64,000 bases of DNA from Nautilus pompilius (GCA_018389105.1 JACATO010000995.1:953501-1017500), one strand, 5' to 3'; shown: positions 1-13,360, counted from the stretch's first letter. Notes: generated by a model not told the origin, from the letters alone. Made by a program: numbers and translations.

Positions 1-1974
1 TAAAGTCTAATAAAGCACAAGCATGGCAACATGAAGCGGGCCGTCTGTGGGATACTAAGAATTCTTATAAAAATAACGCTTTTAACTTTGATTTTTCTTC
101 CCAAATCTATTATTTTAGAAAACTATGGCATGAAAAATATCTGTTTACTTGACAACAACCCTGCTGTACAGTGTATGGTAATTATTAACTAACTCGCTCT
201 CTTGTCGGGGAGAGGGTGTTGGAAAATAAGACTACAGCGTTATATCCCTCCCTTTATTACACTGTTGTTATCCAAGTATACTATTCAGAACGAAGGATGA
301 TCACGGCATTATTCTCTTTCTTAATTTCCAGTGTCAAAACAGATGAAGATATGATTATTTTTCAGCATCTTTCGCGAAAAGACAAATAGCAAAAAAAAAA
401 AAAAACGGCAGATTTTATTTGGCACCATTATGGATACCATACTTCAATTTGACAACATTTTTTAAATTAGATCTCTCCTTACAAGAAACAAAGTGGCTGA
501 AATAAAATCCCGTTTTTTTTTTTGATGATTGCAGAAGATAAAACATCCAATGGAATCAGTCTGCAAAATTGTGCCAAGTTACAGGCATTTCTCTGCCCGT
601 CCAGTATATATATATATATTAAAAAAAAGGTTTTTCAAAAACTTACTCATGTGCTTACAGTTGTGGTGGGGTTAGAGAGTAGAGAGGGAGGGGCAGCCAT
701 AAACAGTGTTTTACCCACAGAGTTGTTGCCCTTGAGAGCTGCGCATAGATAGAACTTACAATATTGTCAGTTCTGCTGCTGCAGCTTAACAATTTGCCAT
801 TTCTAAAAAAAAAAAAAAAAAACCCTTTATAACCTCCAACAGCTTTAAGCAAGCGTGGTACCAGGGTTTGGCGAGAGAAGCCTCTACAGTTCTCAAGGGG
901 GGGGGGGGGGGAGGTTTGTGGAAATTTGTATTTCTTCGTAACATCATAAATTTTCTTTCTTTCTTTCTCCCCCCCCCCCACTTTCCCTTATTTTAAGTCC
1001 AAAATTCCGTTTTGTCAGGGTTAGGGTCCTGTAATCTGCAGCGAGTTTGAAAAGATAAAAGGAGCCTATCTGAGAATGGAAATAATCTGGAATATATTAG
1101 TAGACAGTTCAGCTTTAACAACAATAAATGCATTAAACCGAAGCTCCGCTGCAGTAAACCCTCTAGCATACTATGGTATGACAATGAACTATAACCGAGA
1201 ATGGTCGGGTGTAAATAGAGAGACGGAAGATAAGGCAGACAAAACGGTATGAAGATCTGGAAAGCAAAACGAGGTTCAGAAAACATGCCAAAGCGAGGTT
1301 TGATGTAATTGGGGGGGGGGGTTAAAAAGTCAGAGCCACTGCCAGGTAATGAAGATATAATCCGCAAACCTGGCAACACTGCAACTTGGACCAGAGAAGT
1401 TCCCCGTGTGTGTTGGCCATCACCGTAAAACGGGCTGGAATTAATTACACCAGTCACATTCAGTGGTGATCAATGAAAGCTTTGGTCAAGCCACACTTCA
1501 TGGAACAAAGAACGTGTTCTACATTTTGTCGAGCACTGGTGGTGGTGGTGGTATTTTATAAAAAACTGACAAACATTTATCTGATGGTCTGTTTCCTAAA
1601 ACAATTGTAGTTTCATGCGTGAAGTTGTGACGAAACTCAGAAGTACCATCGAATGATAAAATCTCTGTACCAGGTCTCCATTAAAAACAACAGCTGTGTA
1701 CCAGAGGATGCTTTTCAATATTTTTCATTAAATATGCAGGAAAAAAATTAAAAAATTTGCTCTCTGTCTTCGTAACGTGTAGAAGTTCCATTAAAGCAAC
1801 ATGTACATTAGATCTGTATCTAGTGTCTATCAGCCAACAATTAAAACCTTCCAACAATGTGTTATCTTAATTATCTGTACATGGATCTCTGTTGTATGGA
1901 AACTGATAATAGACTTTTAAAAGGTTGCTAAGAGCTTTTGACAGATTCTGGACACTATTACCACAACAATCTGT
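1..1974. other. non-coding stretch with homopolymers
   Basis: No gene is visible. The stretch holds poly(A) at about 391-405 and 805-822, a 15-base G run at 897-911, a C run near 969-979, a G run near 1311-1321 and a short (TA)n near 606-620. The open frames here are short and run through these tracts, so I do not read them as coding. Confidence 0.7.
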
Positions 1975-2165
1975 GGCCCAATAGTCCAGTGATTGACCTA
2001 CTGGACTGTTCAGGTTGAGGGCCAAGTTAGATTCCCACAAGACACCAATTCGGTTTGGTGTTTTACTGTTATAATTTGCTCAGTCAGGTGACAAAAGGAA
2101 ATACATTTAAAACTTTCAGGCCTTCTTCCCTGAAGAGCTGCAGTCAGATTTGCATGTTTTCTTGA
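1975..2165 (+). repeat. SINE-like copy with tRNA-derived head
   Basis: The segment from about 1978 to 2040 resembles the RNA polymerase III promoter of a tRNA. An A-box-like GTCCAGTGATTGACC (1984 onward) is followed by CTACTGGACTG and then a B-box-like GTTAGATTCCC near 2026-2036. The same order, with 'ccagtgg..ctactggact' followed by a GTTCGAATCC-type box, recurs in antisense at 13.3, 50.7 and 55.8 kb. The body downstream is too diverged to align by eye. The copy is old and has no obvious target duplication. Confidence 0.5.
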
Positions 2166-2588
2166 ATTGCCTGAATTTAAAAAAAAAACAAACAAAACTG
2201 TTTGTTCGGTTAATAGTCTTTTTTAATTTGTAGCAGCTCTCATCACCAAACATACATGCACACCCCCTGTATGTCCAAACTCTGAATAATGCATGGTTTT
2301 ATGCTAGAGGAATTTAAATGATCCAACTGAAAACAAAATTGTCATAACCGTATTTCTGAGGTGATCTGTCACTTTCTCATAAGGTAAATTAATCAATGAA
2401 ATATCCCCTCTGCCATATATGATGTATAATCAACTCTTTTGTACATATAGTTACAATCATATTAGCATGTGGCTGTCAGTAAACATACATGATACAACAT
2501 GTTGCATTAAATTTATTTGAAATTGATTAGAAATATATAAATTGAATATACATGATAATATAGGGTATTTAACTGGCCATCAGTACAT

Positions 2589-2652
2589 TGTGTGGTGTGT
2601 GTGTTTGTGTTTGTGTGTCTCTCTCTCTCTCTCCCCGTCCGTCCGTCCGTCC
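2589..2652. repeat. compound microsatellite (GT)n-(CT)n-(CCGT)n
   Basis: A run of GT with a few T interruptions passes directly into about eight CT units and then into four GTCC units. Three motifs abut without spacer, which fits slippage from one seed. Confidence 0.9.
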
Positions 2653-2833
2653 AAGTTCTAGTTTTAATTTTATTTACAGAAAAATTACTTAAAAGTATTT
2701 TCAAAATTAAAAAAGAAACCAAACCCCACATTTTCAGTAATGGCTAATTGTGGAGAGCTTGAGAGTTGGGTTCCTTCTCACTTTTGCTTTTTTTTATTTT
2801 TGAAGCATTTGTAGATTTGAAAAAAAATTCATC

Positions 2834-2990
2834 ATGAACAAGTTATGTTGTTCTGGGCAGCAGGGCGATGGTATAATAACGAACAGCCAAGGCCGAGGAG
2901 CAGAGTTAAATCCCTGCCATAGTTTCTTCTCACTTTTCTTCAGCTGGCTAGTGGGTTTCCTTGTACAATCAGAACATAATCCCTTAAAAC
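2834..2990 (+). repeat. SINE-like copy
   Basis: A tRNA-like head, GGGCGATGGTATAATAACG, is followed by a B-box-like GAGTTAAATCCCTGCC (about 2906-2921). The body 'tcttcagctggctagtgggtt' matches the 'cttcaccagctg..' body of the 61.6 kb copy, also in plus orientation. Divergence is high. Confidence 0.5.
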
Positions 2991-4544
2991 TTAGCTTAGA
3001 AACAATACATTTTTGTTTGATGGGAGCTTCTTGTTAGATTTCTTTTTTTATTTATCTAAACACCCATGTATGTCATTGATCTGTAGCTGCTTTACGCTGG
3101 TAATTTCCAGTCAGAACTGGTGCATGATCTGCTAAAAATAACTTTAAAAGGAAAAAGAAAAAGTCATTTACACTTGTAGATAGATCATCTTTGCACATCA
3201 GACTAAGCTGATAAACACTAATTGCTATCTACGCTTCATTAATTTTTCATACAATGTACCCCAGAACATAATTTCATTGTTTCTGAGATCATGGTGAGGC
3301 TACAAGTACATTTTATTCTGGTAATGCTTTAGTTACCATGGTGATAGGAACATTAACACCAGGAATTTTCTCAGCAAACAGCGATTGTCCTGATCTTGCC
3401 TTTGTACCTCCCTGCAACAGGGCTCTGCTACTGGTTTACTGCTGTAATGGTCTCACTAAAATAGTGAAACAGTCATTAGGGAAATTAAAGAGGCTGCATG
3501 CAACTCCATCTTCAGGTAGATTACATGCCAGTCACTTGGTTAAATACAGGTGTATTAATTTAAATGTGTATATTAAAACAAGAGGAGAAAGAGTGGAAAA
3601 GAAAATGCAGACATAAGCCGTCAATGGCATTCAATAAAAAATAGGAACATTCATTCTCTCTCTTGAATATGGTGTACAAATGCATATGAACAGTTGGATA
3701 GTTTATATTCATGGAAAGGAAAAATCAGTTTTCATTTGTGCTGCATTCTGAAAATGCTTGCTTAAATTATAGTAAATACAGAATTGTGTGCTTGTATGTC
3801 TTTACTTAGACTCTATATTTTTTGTTAATAATACTGATGGAGTAATACAGTAAAACATAAATAAGCAAAATTTCTGTACAAGCACATGTCAAATCTGAAA
3901 GCGTTTTCAAACTGATCTGTATAACATCTGGTTTATGAGATTTATACCTCATTTAGAATTGTATTTAAGTTTTTAAGACCCTTTTCTGAAGTATTTCGTC
4001 TGTATTCTGTTAAGGTATCAATACAAACTTAGAAATAACTGAACTTCCCAATCTCAAGGTATTCTTTCATTATTTCTTGGCCTGATAAATTTAAATCTCC
4101 TAATCTTAAAGCAAAGGATAGTCTACACAGCAGCTTAGGAAGCACACACCGCACATGCTCACTGTGGACTGCCCATAGCGGTGCTAAAAGATTCCCCTAT
4201 TTTCAGAGACTCTGATTCAATTCACACTGCGAAAGCTGCCATATGTACCCTAAAATGCTTTGAATGACAATCATGCTTTGCTGGCTGTGGTAATTGTGCG
4301 CACTTTGGTGTCTGATGAGTCAGTTCAGGCTAGGTTATAGTTCTCTCCGAAAGCTCCTCTTCTAATCAGATTTCCAGTACCATTCTTTCATTAGAATAGC
4401 CAAAGCTGGCCTACCACGGTGCTGCTGCTGGGCCCCATCCCCCTTTCCCATGCCCTGCTCATGTTCCAGGCCAGTCATAAACATACATGCTTGCTTGACA
4501 GGGTAACAACTCAGCAATGTCAGTCTCCCAACTTATTTCTTCAG
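2991..4544. other. non-coding stretch, nothing recognised
   Basis: AT-rich single-copy-looking DNA. The longest open frame (about 92 codons from 3338) has no recognisable domain. No RNA gene or repeat array is seen. Confidence 0.6.
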
Positions 4545-4706
4545 GGATGTCTGCTGCTGAACACTGGTTCTCTACCAGTGGAGCAGAATCAAATAAAAAT
4601 CCTGGAAGCTATTAATGCTTATGATGATGGAAATACGTACGAAAAGCTTAGGCATGGCAGTAATCCCCAAAAAGTTTTAGATCATTGCACCTTTCAACAC
4701 ACAAAA
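4545..4706 (+). other. possible internal coding exon, product unknown
   Basis: This is an open segment of exactly 162 nt (54 codons). A good acceptor precedes it: the pyrimidine-rich stretch ending TTATTTCTTCAG, with AG at 4543-4544. A donor-like GTAATC follows at 4707. Both junctions fall in phase 0, and an in-frame TAA lies three codons after the donor, so the open frame ends almost where the exon would. The predicted peptide is mixed and charged, with LEAINAYDDGNTYEKL in its middle, and is not low complexity. I do not recognise the family. Chance open segments with usable splice sites are expected in 64 kb, so this is only a candidate. A conserved non-coding element is an alternative. Confidence 0.2.
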
Positions 4707-4926
4707 GTAATCTAAATTAATTGTATCAAGCAGACAACACGAAGATCTGCTGCCGTTATCTTTTGTGGTTAATTTTCTTGGCAGAGCATCCACAATTACT
4801 TGGAGTTGCGCCATCACTCAATATAAGAAGCTGCAGATGTTGCTGTTCTGTAGTCTTGAAAAGCTCTTTAACGATGCCAACATAGTTACTTCTCCCAGTA
4901 AACCTCACTTAATTATCAGTATATAA

Positions 4927-4998
4927 TCACCTGAAAGAGGTATGCGAGAGAACAGTATGTACTCACCTGAAAGAAGTATGCAAGAGAACAAAATTAAC
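4927..4998. repeat. two-copy 36-bp tandem duplication
   Basis: The sequence TCACCTGAAAGAGGTATGCG is repeated with a 36-bp offset as TCACCTGAAAGAAGTATGCA, and the similarity continues through AGAGAACA. There are few substitutions, so the duplication is small and local. Confidence 0.8.
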
Positions 4999-6559
4999 CT
5001 GAAGCAGAGAACATTATGTATAATCATCAATACATAAAAAGTGTTCCTTGGTGATTACGGACCGTCCCTTCTAATTTCCCTATGCATTTATATTATACCT
5101 ATAGTTTGTGAACTAAAATTTCATGTTTATATATAAAATATTAATTTACTACACTTATCTCAGTTTTTTACTAACACACAAGCACATACAATAGCAACGC
5201 ATCATTTAAGAGGGAAAAAAAACAACAACAAAAAGTGTATCCGATAAGATGTTACAATGAGTTTGTGCAAGTTGGGTGGCAACAAAAAAATTGAAGATAA
5301 TATACAAGTATTAAAGTTTCCGCTCTAGCAAGGAAATGCTGACCCATTCTGAAGAATAGTTCAAGAAATTCCCCATATAAAGCTCGGTTTGCGCTCTGAT
5401 AATAAACATTTCTAAATTACTCCCAAATATTCCAAAAAGATTGGAAAAATCAAGAGACTTTCCAAAATCTCTTGCCTATCCACACTGTTTGCAAACATCT
5501 AGTAAGTATATCAAAAGCTTCCTTTAAACTGCAGTCCATAAGCAGTTCTTGACATTTTAAAGGAAAAAAGTCTTTTGATGCACCTATTAGTTAAAATTAT
5601 CCCTGAAAATGATGATTAGAAATTCATTTTTTTTGTGTGTTTGGAAAAATGTAAGAAATTTTTTTGTAAAGGTTTTGCATACACCAATAAAGCTGTCTCC
5701 TACTGAAGTTACAGATGCATCAGCTGTTCAGCGTACTGTATAGCTGAATGTGCTTCAATCACAATGGCTATTTCTGGAAGTATCGGGTTATAAAATGGCA
5801 GACAAAATAATCCTAATTACAAATGTACACACACACACACACACATGAGAAATGTAATAGTGTGATTCATAACAACAAAAACGTTAATGTCAGTAGATGA
5901 ATGCCGATTTACACTGCATTATGGAAATAAATACTGATGGATAGCTGGGATGTGCTGATTACCAATTAAGTGACCTGTTATAAATATTAATAAATGAACA
6001 TTTTTTTTTTCCTGCTCCTAAAGCCAGAAATGTATTTCTATACATAGTATATCAACCCAAACAGAAGGATAGATAGATTTATAGGCTTGCCCCATTTCTG
6101 GCTGGGACATATGTGGACATGAAACTTCGTGTGTCCAAATTTTATTCAGTTGCCCACAGTCTTAACAATAAAAATTTATTTGCTAATGAAAATCATCCTA
6201 AATAGTTGCTCAGTTCATGTAAACTTTGAGAATTTGATGTATGGCAACATTCTACCGATGTATCATTGTTAAGAAAGAAGAATAGATAAATAAATACAAA
6301 ATAGGTGCACAAACAAACTGTAAGAAAACTATTTTAATACGACTGAAATCCAAGGTGATCATTGCATGAAGTGCCTATATTAAATTACGTTGTTGTTGGA
6401 ATGTTCTCTTGCAGTATGAGAAGTTGTATACAATATGAAAAATAATTATGGAAACACACAAGTAATGCACAAACAATGAGGAATCGCAACTGAGAGAGAT
6501 GTATATAAAACATACACAATGCATTAATACAAGAAAATGCCTAAATCAAAACAAATACA
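4999..6559. other. non-coding stretch with (AC)n
   Basis: No gene is seen. A (CA)n tract of about ten units lies at 5827-5844, with T-runs near 5628 and 6001. The open frame at 6499-6873 is the antisense shadow of the decayed transposase described next. Confidence 0.6.
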
Positions 6560-7560
6560 CTGTACAGTGCATTAGTATTTGGTATGTGAGCTCTTTGCTT
6601 TATACAGAACATAACACCTTCTATGAAATGTTGTTCCAAATACCCTGTAGCACATTCATCCAAGGTGTTTTGTTGTCATTTGACTTCCTCAGTAGCCATA
6701 TAACCCCATGTTTCCTCAATGATGTTCATCTCAGGACTTGCAGGCCAAGGCATCTTTTTAAGCGTTCCATCAGCATCTTTGTGTACCAGATAATTTTTCA
6801 CATCATTGGCTGTATGTTTGGGGTTAATGTCAGGATGAAAGCTAAATCCCCACCCAATGAGAGATTTTCCTGATAGAATAGCATGAATGAGAACCTGCCT
6901 CTACCTGTTGGCAGTCAGTATATCTTTGATTTTATGGAAGTCTCTAACAATCTTGGCTGGTAGGCAGCCCAAACACTTCCATTGATTCACCTCCCCCAAC
7001 CTTGCTTCACTGTAGCTGTTGTAGACTGACTATTATATTGCATCCCAGTCCACGTTTGAACAAACTGCCATTGACTGTTAGCAAAGCTCAAACACTGATT
7101 CATCTGTAGAGAGCACCTTCTTCAAAATTTTGTCTCATTTCTGCTGCTCAGTTTCCTCTGCTTGGTAAAGTTTTTTGGCCAGGTATACATACATTAATTA
7201 TGACCACTTCACGCCAATGTGTAGAAACATTAACACCTCTACTTGCAGCTAGTCATTTGCACGACCTCCAGTGGCTTATCATCATCTATCTTGTAGGAAA
7301 ACATGCTCTGAGGTATTAGCATCGCCATTAGAGAATTTGGGCTTTGTTCCACAACTGCATCTATTATCAACAGTACTAGTTTCAGGTATCCATCTCCAAG
7401 TCTTGCATGCAGCTCCTTCTGAAACATGAAGTCAGGCTGCAATCTGCCACATGGAACAGCTTTCACGAGTTAAGACATTGATTTTTGTACGCTTGTGATG
7501 TGATACTTCCTTCTCAGGAGCCATAGTATTCATCACACTGCAATATCATCAATGCCTGTA
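6560..7560 (-). pseudogene. decayed Tc1-like transposase, DD37E-like spacing
   Basis: Read on the minus strand in shifting frames, the segment gives the ordered landmarks of a Tc1/mariner DDE transposase. Near 7090-7110 is STDESVFEL, the first catalytic Asp region. Near 6787-6834 is DINPKHTANDVKNYL, the second Asp region. Near 6697-6754 is MPWPASPEMNIIEETWGY, the third acidic residue. From the second Asp codon (6829-6831) to the Glu codon (6715-6717) there are 37 intervening residues, more than the 34 of classic Tc1. Degeneration could have altered that count. Stops and frameshifts are numerous throughout, so it cannot make protein. The N-terminal DNA-binding part, expected toward 7560, is unclear, and no terminal inverted repeats were found. 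The plus-strand open frame at 6499-6873 is antisense to this region. Confidence 0.8.
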
Positions 7561-10500
7561 CTTCTGTAGTCCTTCTACATGGGTAGTACTTTCTGACTGC
7601 TTATATGAGAACCATTCATAGTAAACTACCAACACATAATTGTACTATTGGGCATTTTATTTGTATGCAAAAAATGCAATTCTATCATATGTCGGTTGCA
7701 CTTTATATCCAGTTTTCCCCATTTCCTTAATTATCTCAAATACTGTGCACAAAAAACGTTTTACAAAAATAGATCTAAAACTGTTTTGAATATGGAATGT
7801 GCGTGTTTTTTTTACATACAAGGAACCGGTATAACATTCAAATCTGATTTTCATGATATAAGTCTCTTTTTTGCTTAAATTGTTCACTCTTGGTAATATT
7901 ATGCGTCGACTAATCAGGAATTGCTAATTCGGATAATTGTTCTCTAAAAAAATTAATAAGCTGCCAGTTCTTCTACAAAAAAGCAAACTGCAGATCCTTG
8001 AGAACAGAGACACACACACACAATGCTTTTATAGATAGAGAGACTGAGAAGAGTATCTTTATCCCCTTCCCAATGCTACCCAGGCATGAAGATCCACTTC
8101 TATTATTGTGGAAAGGGAATAATACTTTCTACTTTAAAAGAATGAAAAAGCTGGCACATATATATATATATATTAGCCAATAAGAAACCACCTCAATCCA
8201 AAAAGAGGTTAAAAAAAGTTTGCTTCTGCATCATTGAGAGCTTTTGATTCTGTACTTCTGATGAACTTTCATAATAGTTTTCAATTTTTAATCTGCTTGT
8301 ATTACATTCAATACTTTGGCTTTCATATAGTTCTGTATTAATCTGGACAGTTATTTTGATTAGTTTAGCAGAAATCTTGTAGTTTTTAATTTCAAGGAGG
8401 AAACTTTCCAAATAATTTTTTAGCAGACTTTAAAGGTCTCAGAAATGTTATAGAACAGTACTGCTTTTAATATTTTGGTTAATTGGTATTTCGATATACT
8501 AATGTTTATTAATTAACATTAAACTTTTTAAGAATTCAGTTCTCTCTTTCATCTAATCAATACATATGAGATTTAATTGTGTTTCTAGACCAGTTTTATA
8601 TATATATATTTTTGGCTTTCCCCTAGTTATATACAACAGGGGCGTCAATCCTGAGTTAGGCAGGGAGGTAGTCTGAAGGGGGCAGTTAGTGACCAATCAG
8701 AATAATTTGCTCCAAAATGTATATTACATTTGTGGGAGAAGTGACTAAGTAAATGCACTCTCCATTCTCAAACCAGATTGATGCCCCTTGGTATACGCTA
8801 ATCTGATTTGTTCATAATATAATTGAAAACACAGGGAGGGTTCCAGTGACTAAAAGAAATGAGATTTCCATTTTTTTTTTCCTTTTTGTTCTGAAATCTA
8901 ATAATTGGCCTATTAATTAATCAGCAACATCTTTAATGGAAACAGATGTTTGTGTCTTTGAACATAGCATTATTCATGAAATTATTACATTTTCAAATAT
9001 ATTAAAAAGATAATTAAATGTTATCCATGTAACTATTAAAATGTCAGCTGTGTTTATCCTGGAACATGTGATCTTCAAAAGGTATTTAACAATGATGCCA
9101 GATTGTCACACAAACATATAAAGATAGAAAACTGCATAATAATAACAACAATAATAATAGTGAGACAGCTTTGTAATACATTTTCTATTGTTTTAGTATG
9201 GCAATTTTTCTTTTCCAAATAAGTATTCAAAGTTTTAAAAAAGATAAATGTAGGTAAATTGCAATGCATCGGTTGTTGTGTCTTCTGAGGAGAGAGATTA
9301 GAAATACAGACAAAAAAAAGTTTCCAGATGATGGTGAATGTTAATTCCTGTAACTGATACCATTGTATGACAATGCGTTTTGGATGGACTTCTCATATTT
9401 AGAAACCTGATATAAAGGAAAACAGAATGGACAGTATTCTGTTGCTGCGTGGAAACATTTTTTAAGGTTTATGTATTAAAATATATCTTTTTAGGCTCAA
9501 GTCATTTATCCACTAAGCAGAGAATACCAGCTATGATACTTCGATTTAAAAAGTATATTAACTGCACATTTAAAAAAATTTTTAAAGTAAACAGTCTTTT
9601 AAGATAATTTTCAAAACCTTTAATATTGAATTCTGTCCTCACAAAGAGATTAATATTCTGTTTTCTTTTTCATTTTTCTATAATACACAGAACCACTTAA
9701 AATTTGCTATTGACCATTACTTATGATCATATACACGAGCAATGCTCCTTAGAAGATAGTCAGAAACATTGCAAAAACAACTGATAAACAACCGAGGGAT
9801 GATGGCTCTTAGTGCCACAGCCATACTGAACAAATGTAAATGCCATATTGTATTGCTGAATTACATTAACTTAAAACAGCATGACAGAGCCCCTATAACT
9901 GATACAAGGCCATCCAGGGTTAAAAGAGATTTATTGATCAGTTTATAAACTGATTGATAATGACACTTTCATTGTGCGCGTCTTCAGTATAGAACCCTTG
10001 GTCTTCTTAAATAAATTCATTAAATCTCTCAAATCTGCTAAAATTTTCAGGTTCAGTTTCCTCAAAAACAAGTACATAGAAAGAGCACTGAGGGCTCAAA
10101 TCTGGAAAGATTCCTCAAGGGAAAGATTTTTCCTGTAGATCAGGTGCAGTCAATGACGTCATACACAATGGCACCATGACTTTAATCACACCTGTGTCTT
10201 GTGGTCACAATCAAAAGAAATTATTTATTTCTTAACATTCATAACATAAACAAACGACAGTAGCCTGACAAACCACTCGAGTGTTATTTTATTTCTAAAA
10301 CCGAAAGGTTTCCAATGATAACCAAAATGCCTGGCTAGCTGAATAACAGTGTTCTGTGAACGATCACGGCTCGTACAGAATTTTAAAAAGTGTAGACTTA
10401 ATAATTTTTAGCTTTGACTTATTCAAGTAAAATAATCATATTCAAATGCTCAACTTATCCATACTAAAGATTTTCTAGAAAACAAAGACATAACCACATA

Positions 10501-11869
10501 TTTTAGCTGCTGCTTTTTTCTTTTCCAAATTTTGTACCTGTAATAACATTGAATGTTAAAACAAATAAATTCTCATTTTAGAAAAAACGAGACAATATTC
10601 AAGATGAGAAATGTGCAGCCTTATGAACAGCTGGACCCAGGGTTCTTTCAATGGGGATGTAGCATATATCATCTTTCTGGAAAGGGAAGTAAATTGTGGA
10701 CATACACGGTACAGAGGTGATGACCTCTCCTGGATACAAAAATCCTAAAAAGGACTACGCAATCTCAAAACACACACAAACACTAATGGTTTTAGATCTA
10801 GTAAATGCAGTAATATGTCAACTTATTTTCTTTATATCAGATCTAGAAACTTTTTTTTTATATTTGAAGAGAAAGAATAAGAGGTCACAAGAATTTCTGC
10901 TGTTTTGTTTCAACTGTCTCCTTGCTGTTCAAAGGGAGGGCTTACAACCTTGAGCAGAGTCTTTGGCGAGAGCCTAGCTATTGACAGGCCTGAGTTCAAT
11001 TAAGCTGCCTCTGATTCCCACCACTCAGAATTCTGAAACTGATGGAAAAAACAAGAAGGATGAGATGAAATGGCATGAGAACTTAGAGAAGACGCAGTTG
11101 CCTTTTTCTCCTCCTATGCTATTGCCATTTTATTATGGCTGAACCAACAACTATTGAGGTTGAACACACATGTTGATGCAAAAACCAGGCCTGATCCATG
11201 CTTCCGCAGTGTGTTGTTGGTTCCTGACAGCTCCATTGATCCATGACAGCAGAATAAAAATATGGAGCTTTTTGCTCTGCAGATTTTATAGAGAAAAAAG
11301 AAAAAAGATACTTAAGGGAGTTGACAGGATTGGTAAATAATACGGCTAGTTGTACAGTATATTTTCAAAATCTAACATCATGATGAAGAAATATTTCCTT
11401 TCTTCATCACGATACCTAGCAGCACCATAGTTGGGGGAAAGAGGCAAATAATTTAAAAATGAATAGAAAGTTAAGAATTCAGAGATAATCAGTTATTACT
11501 GATTTTCCATTTAAATGCACATAAATGAACAGACAATGATTGTTAAACAAATGCATGTGCACAGTATGTACATTTATACTACAGAAATATATCTATTGCA
11601 TATTTCCTGGATACAAAAACAAGAAACCTTAATAAGTAGCAAGATGTATTTACTAATAAGACTTGAAAACCTACAGATCTAAGATGTGTAGTGGTAGACA
11701 GAATGATAGCGGAACATAAAATGCAAAACTAAACATTTCATCACCGGCATCACAATGATAAAAAAAAACAATTTCTCATTCTTTAATTATATCAATGTAC
11801 TTGCTTTTCTTACATTATGGTGGAATTTCATAAAGAAAATTTAAGAAAATGAAATCAAACATACTCAAT
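7561..11869. other. long non-coding stretch
   Basis: AT-rich sequence without a recognisable gene. It has short (TA)n tracts near 8160 and 8600, and a T-rich tract at 8868-8885. Octamer-like and homeodomain-like AT motifs are frequent but not clustered enough to call regulatory elements. Confidence 0.6.
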
Positions 11870-12728
11870 TTTTAAAGATTACATAAACAGATCAAAAAGG
11901 TATTATTAGTATTTGGTTGTACAACCATAAATGTCTATTACAAATGTCCACAAGATGAATACACCGATCTATAAAAATATCAACCCCAGTATATTGTTCA
12001 CATCATTCCACAGATTTTCCATTTGCCTATTCAATTCAAATCAGGTCTGTGAAGCTGCCACTTTAGAACTGAAATTTTCTGTTCTGTGAGATACTGTTTA
12101 ATGATGACAGCCAAACGTTTCAAATAGTTATGTTGGAAAATAATCCAGTTGAGAGGGAGGCAGTCCTCAGAATATAGTTCTGATATATTAGTCAGAATGC
12201 CCAGGTAAACTAATCCATTACGTTTTGAGAAAAATAGCCCCATACCCTAATGGAATAACTCTCATCTCTGATTATCAATTTAGAACACTTCAAATGGAAT
12301 GGTTCACCAAACCTTTCCTGCGCATAAGTTTGATTATCTGATGCAAACCTCTAAGATCATGATTTGCCGGACCAGATGCATCCTTGCCCACATTTCCAGA
12401 ATTAAATGGAGAATGATTTTTTGGTGAACTGAAGTTTGCCCCCTCAATTCTTCAAGGAAACAAATGGTTTCCAGTTTCTTCCTGGCAACATGCCCCATCA
12501 ATTCAAAATCACATAGCTATCTCTGGAAAGATTCTGCAAAGATCAGTAGGTCCTCAATATTCCTTCAAATTTCATCAAACATCTTGTGCTGAGAAAATGC
12601 TCAATTTTCCAATTGTTCCTGGCATCAGATTTTCAGGATCTGCCATTGACAGAATGTCCACTTTTACACATTTTGCGTCTCAGTTTATGTTTGTTCTGCC
12701 ATCCTTCATAAACTTTTGTCAGCCACTG
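11870..12728 (-). pseudogene. decayed Tc1-like element, second family
   Basis: On the minus strand, 12243 to 12031 reads as the C-terminal catalytic part of a Tc1-type transposase. It contains NGLVYLGIL, then WIIFQHNY where the second catalytic Asp would be (now lost), then KISVLKWQLHRPDLN, with remains of the following Ile-Glu just past a stop at about 12025. Upstream (12250-12660) the frame is broken and the first Asp region is not clear. The right end at 12702-12728 looks like a terminal inverted repeat: reversed, it reads CAGTGGCTGACAAAAGTTTA and is followed by a TA. The left end was not located with certainty and is placed near 11870. The sequence differs from the 6.5-7.6 kb and 43-44 kb elements, so this is a separate lineage. 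Confidence 0.7.
12702..12728 (-). repeat. terminal inverted repeat of the 12-kb Tc1-like remnant
   Basis: Reversed, the terminus is CAGTGGCTGACAAAAGTTTA next to a TA dinucleotide, as expected for a Tc1/mariner end. The MITE-like element at 45.8-45.96 kb ends in the closely related CAGTGGCTTGACAAAAGTAA. Confidence 0.55.
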
Positions 12729-13179
12729 TACATTCTGTAGTCTGGTTCACTTTCATCAATGCTACAAGTTCCGGGCAACTTACAGCATTCTAATAAATAT
12801 TTTCAAGTGTTTGTTATTTTTTGTTTTGTTGTTGTTTTTTTTTACTCTTTCACTGCCAAACCTTAGCACCTGGGGACCCCAAATTTTTGGTGTAGGTACT
12901 TCAGAGGCTGGGTTAGGGTTTTAGGCTAGCAAACGTTGGCCTGAAGCCATTTCTTCCTGTGCAGTGCCAAGCACCCCAGCTAGCCACACCTAAAACAAAA
13001 GTCGTAAATTACAAACTGATTAAAAAAGAAAAAAAAAATGGAGAGAAAGTAAAAACCCCAGTCACCCCGAGATCCACCTGGTTAAATTACTAACTACCCC
13101 TTAAAGCGTTTTTATATAACATGCTTATTGTTATTAGTAAATACATGTGCATAGGAGAAATTAATTCTCAACTCTTGCG

Positions 13180-13360
13180 GTCATACGGATTGCACAAAGA
13201 CAACCCACATTGCCAGATGAAGAAGAGGAACAAGGAAAAAAAAAAAAAAACCATACCAAGAAGGTATTGCAAACTGAAGCTGCTGTGACTGGGATTCAAA
13301 CTTGGGCCCTCACCCAAAGGAGTCCAGTGGTCTACCACTCAATCAGTGGCCCACCTGACA

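Noticed and set aside
655-1457. Overlapping minus-strand open frames of 108 and 154 codons
   Set aside because: The frames run through G, C and A homopolymers, have no recognisable domain and show no coding texture.
6499-6873. 124-codon plus-strand open frame
   Set aside because: Antisense to the conserved catalytic region of a decayed transposase read on the minus strand.
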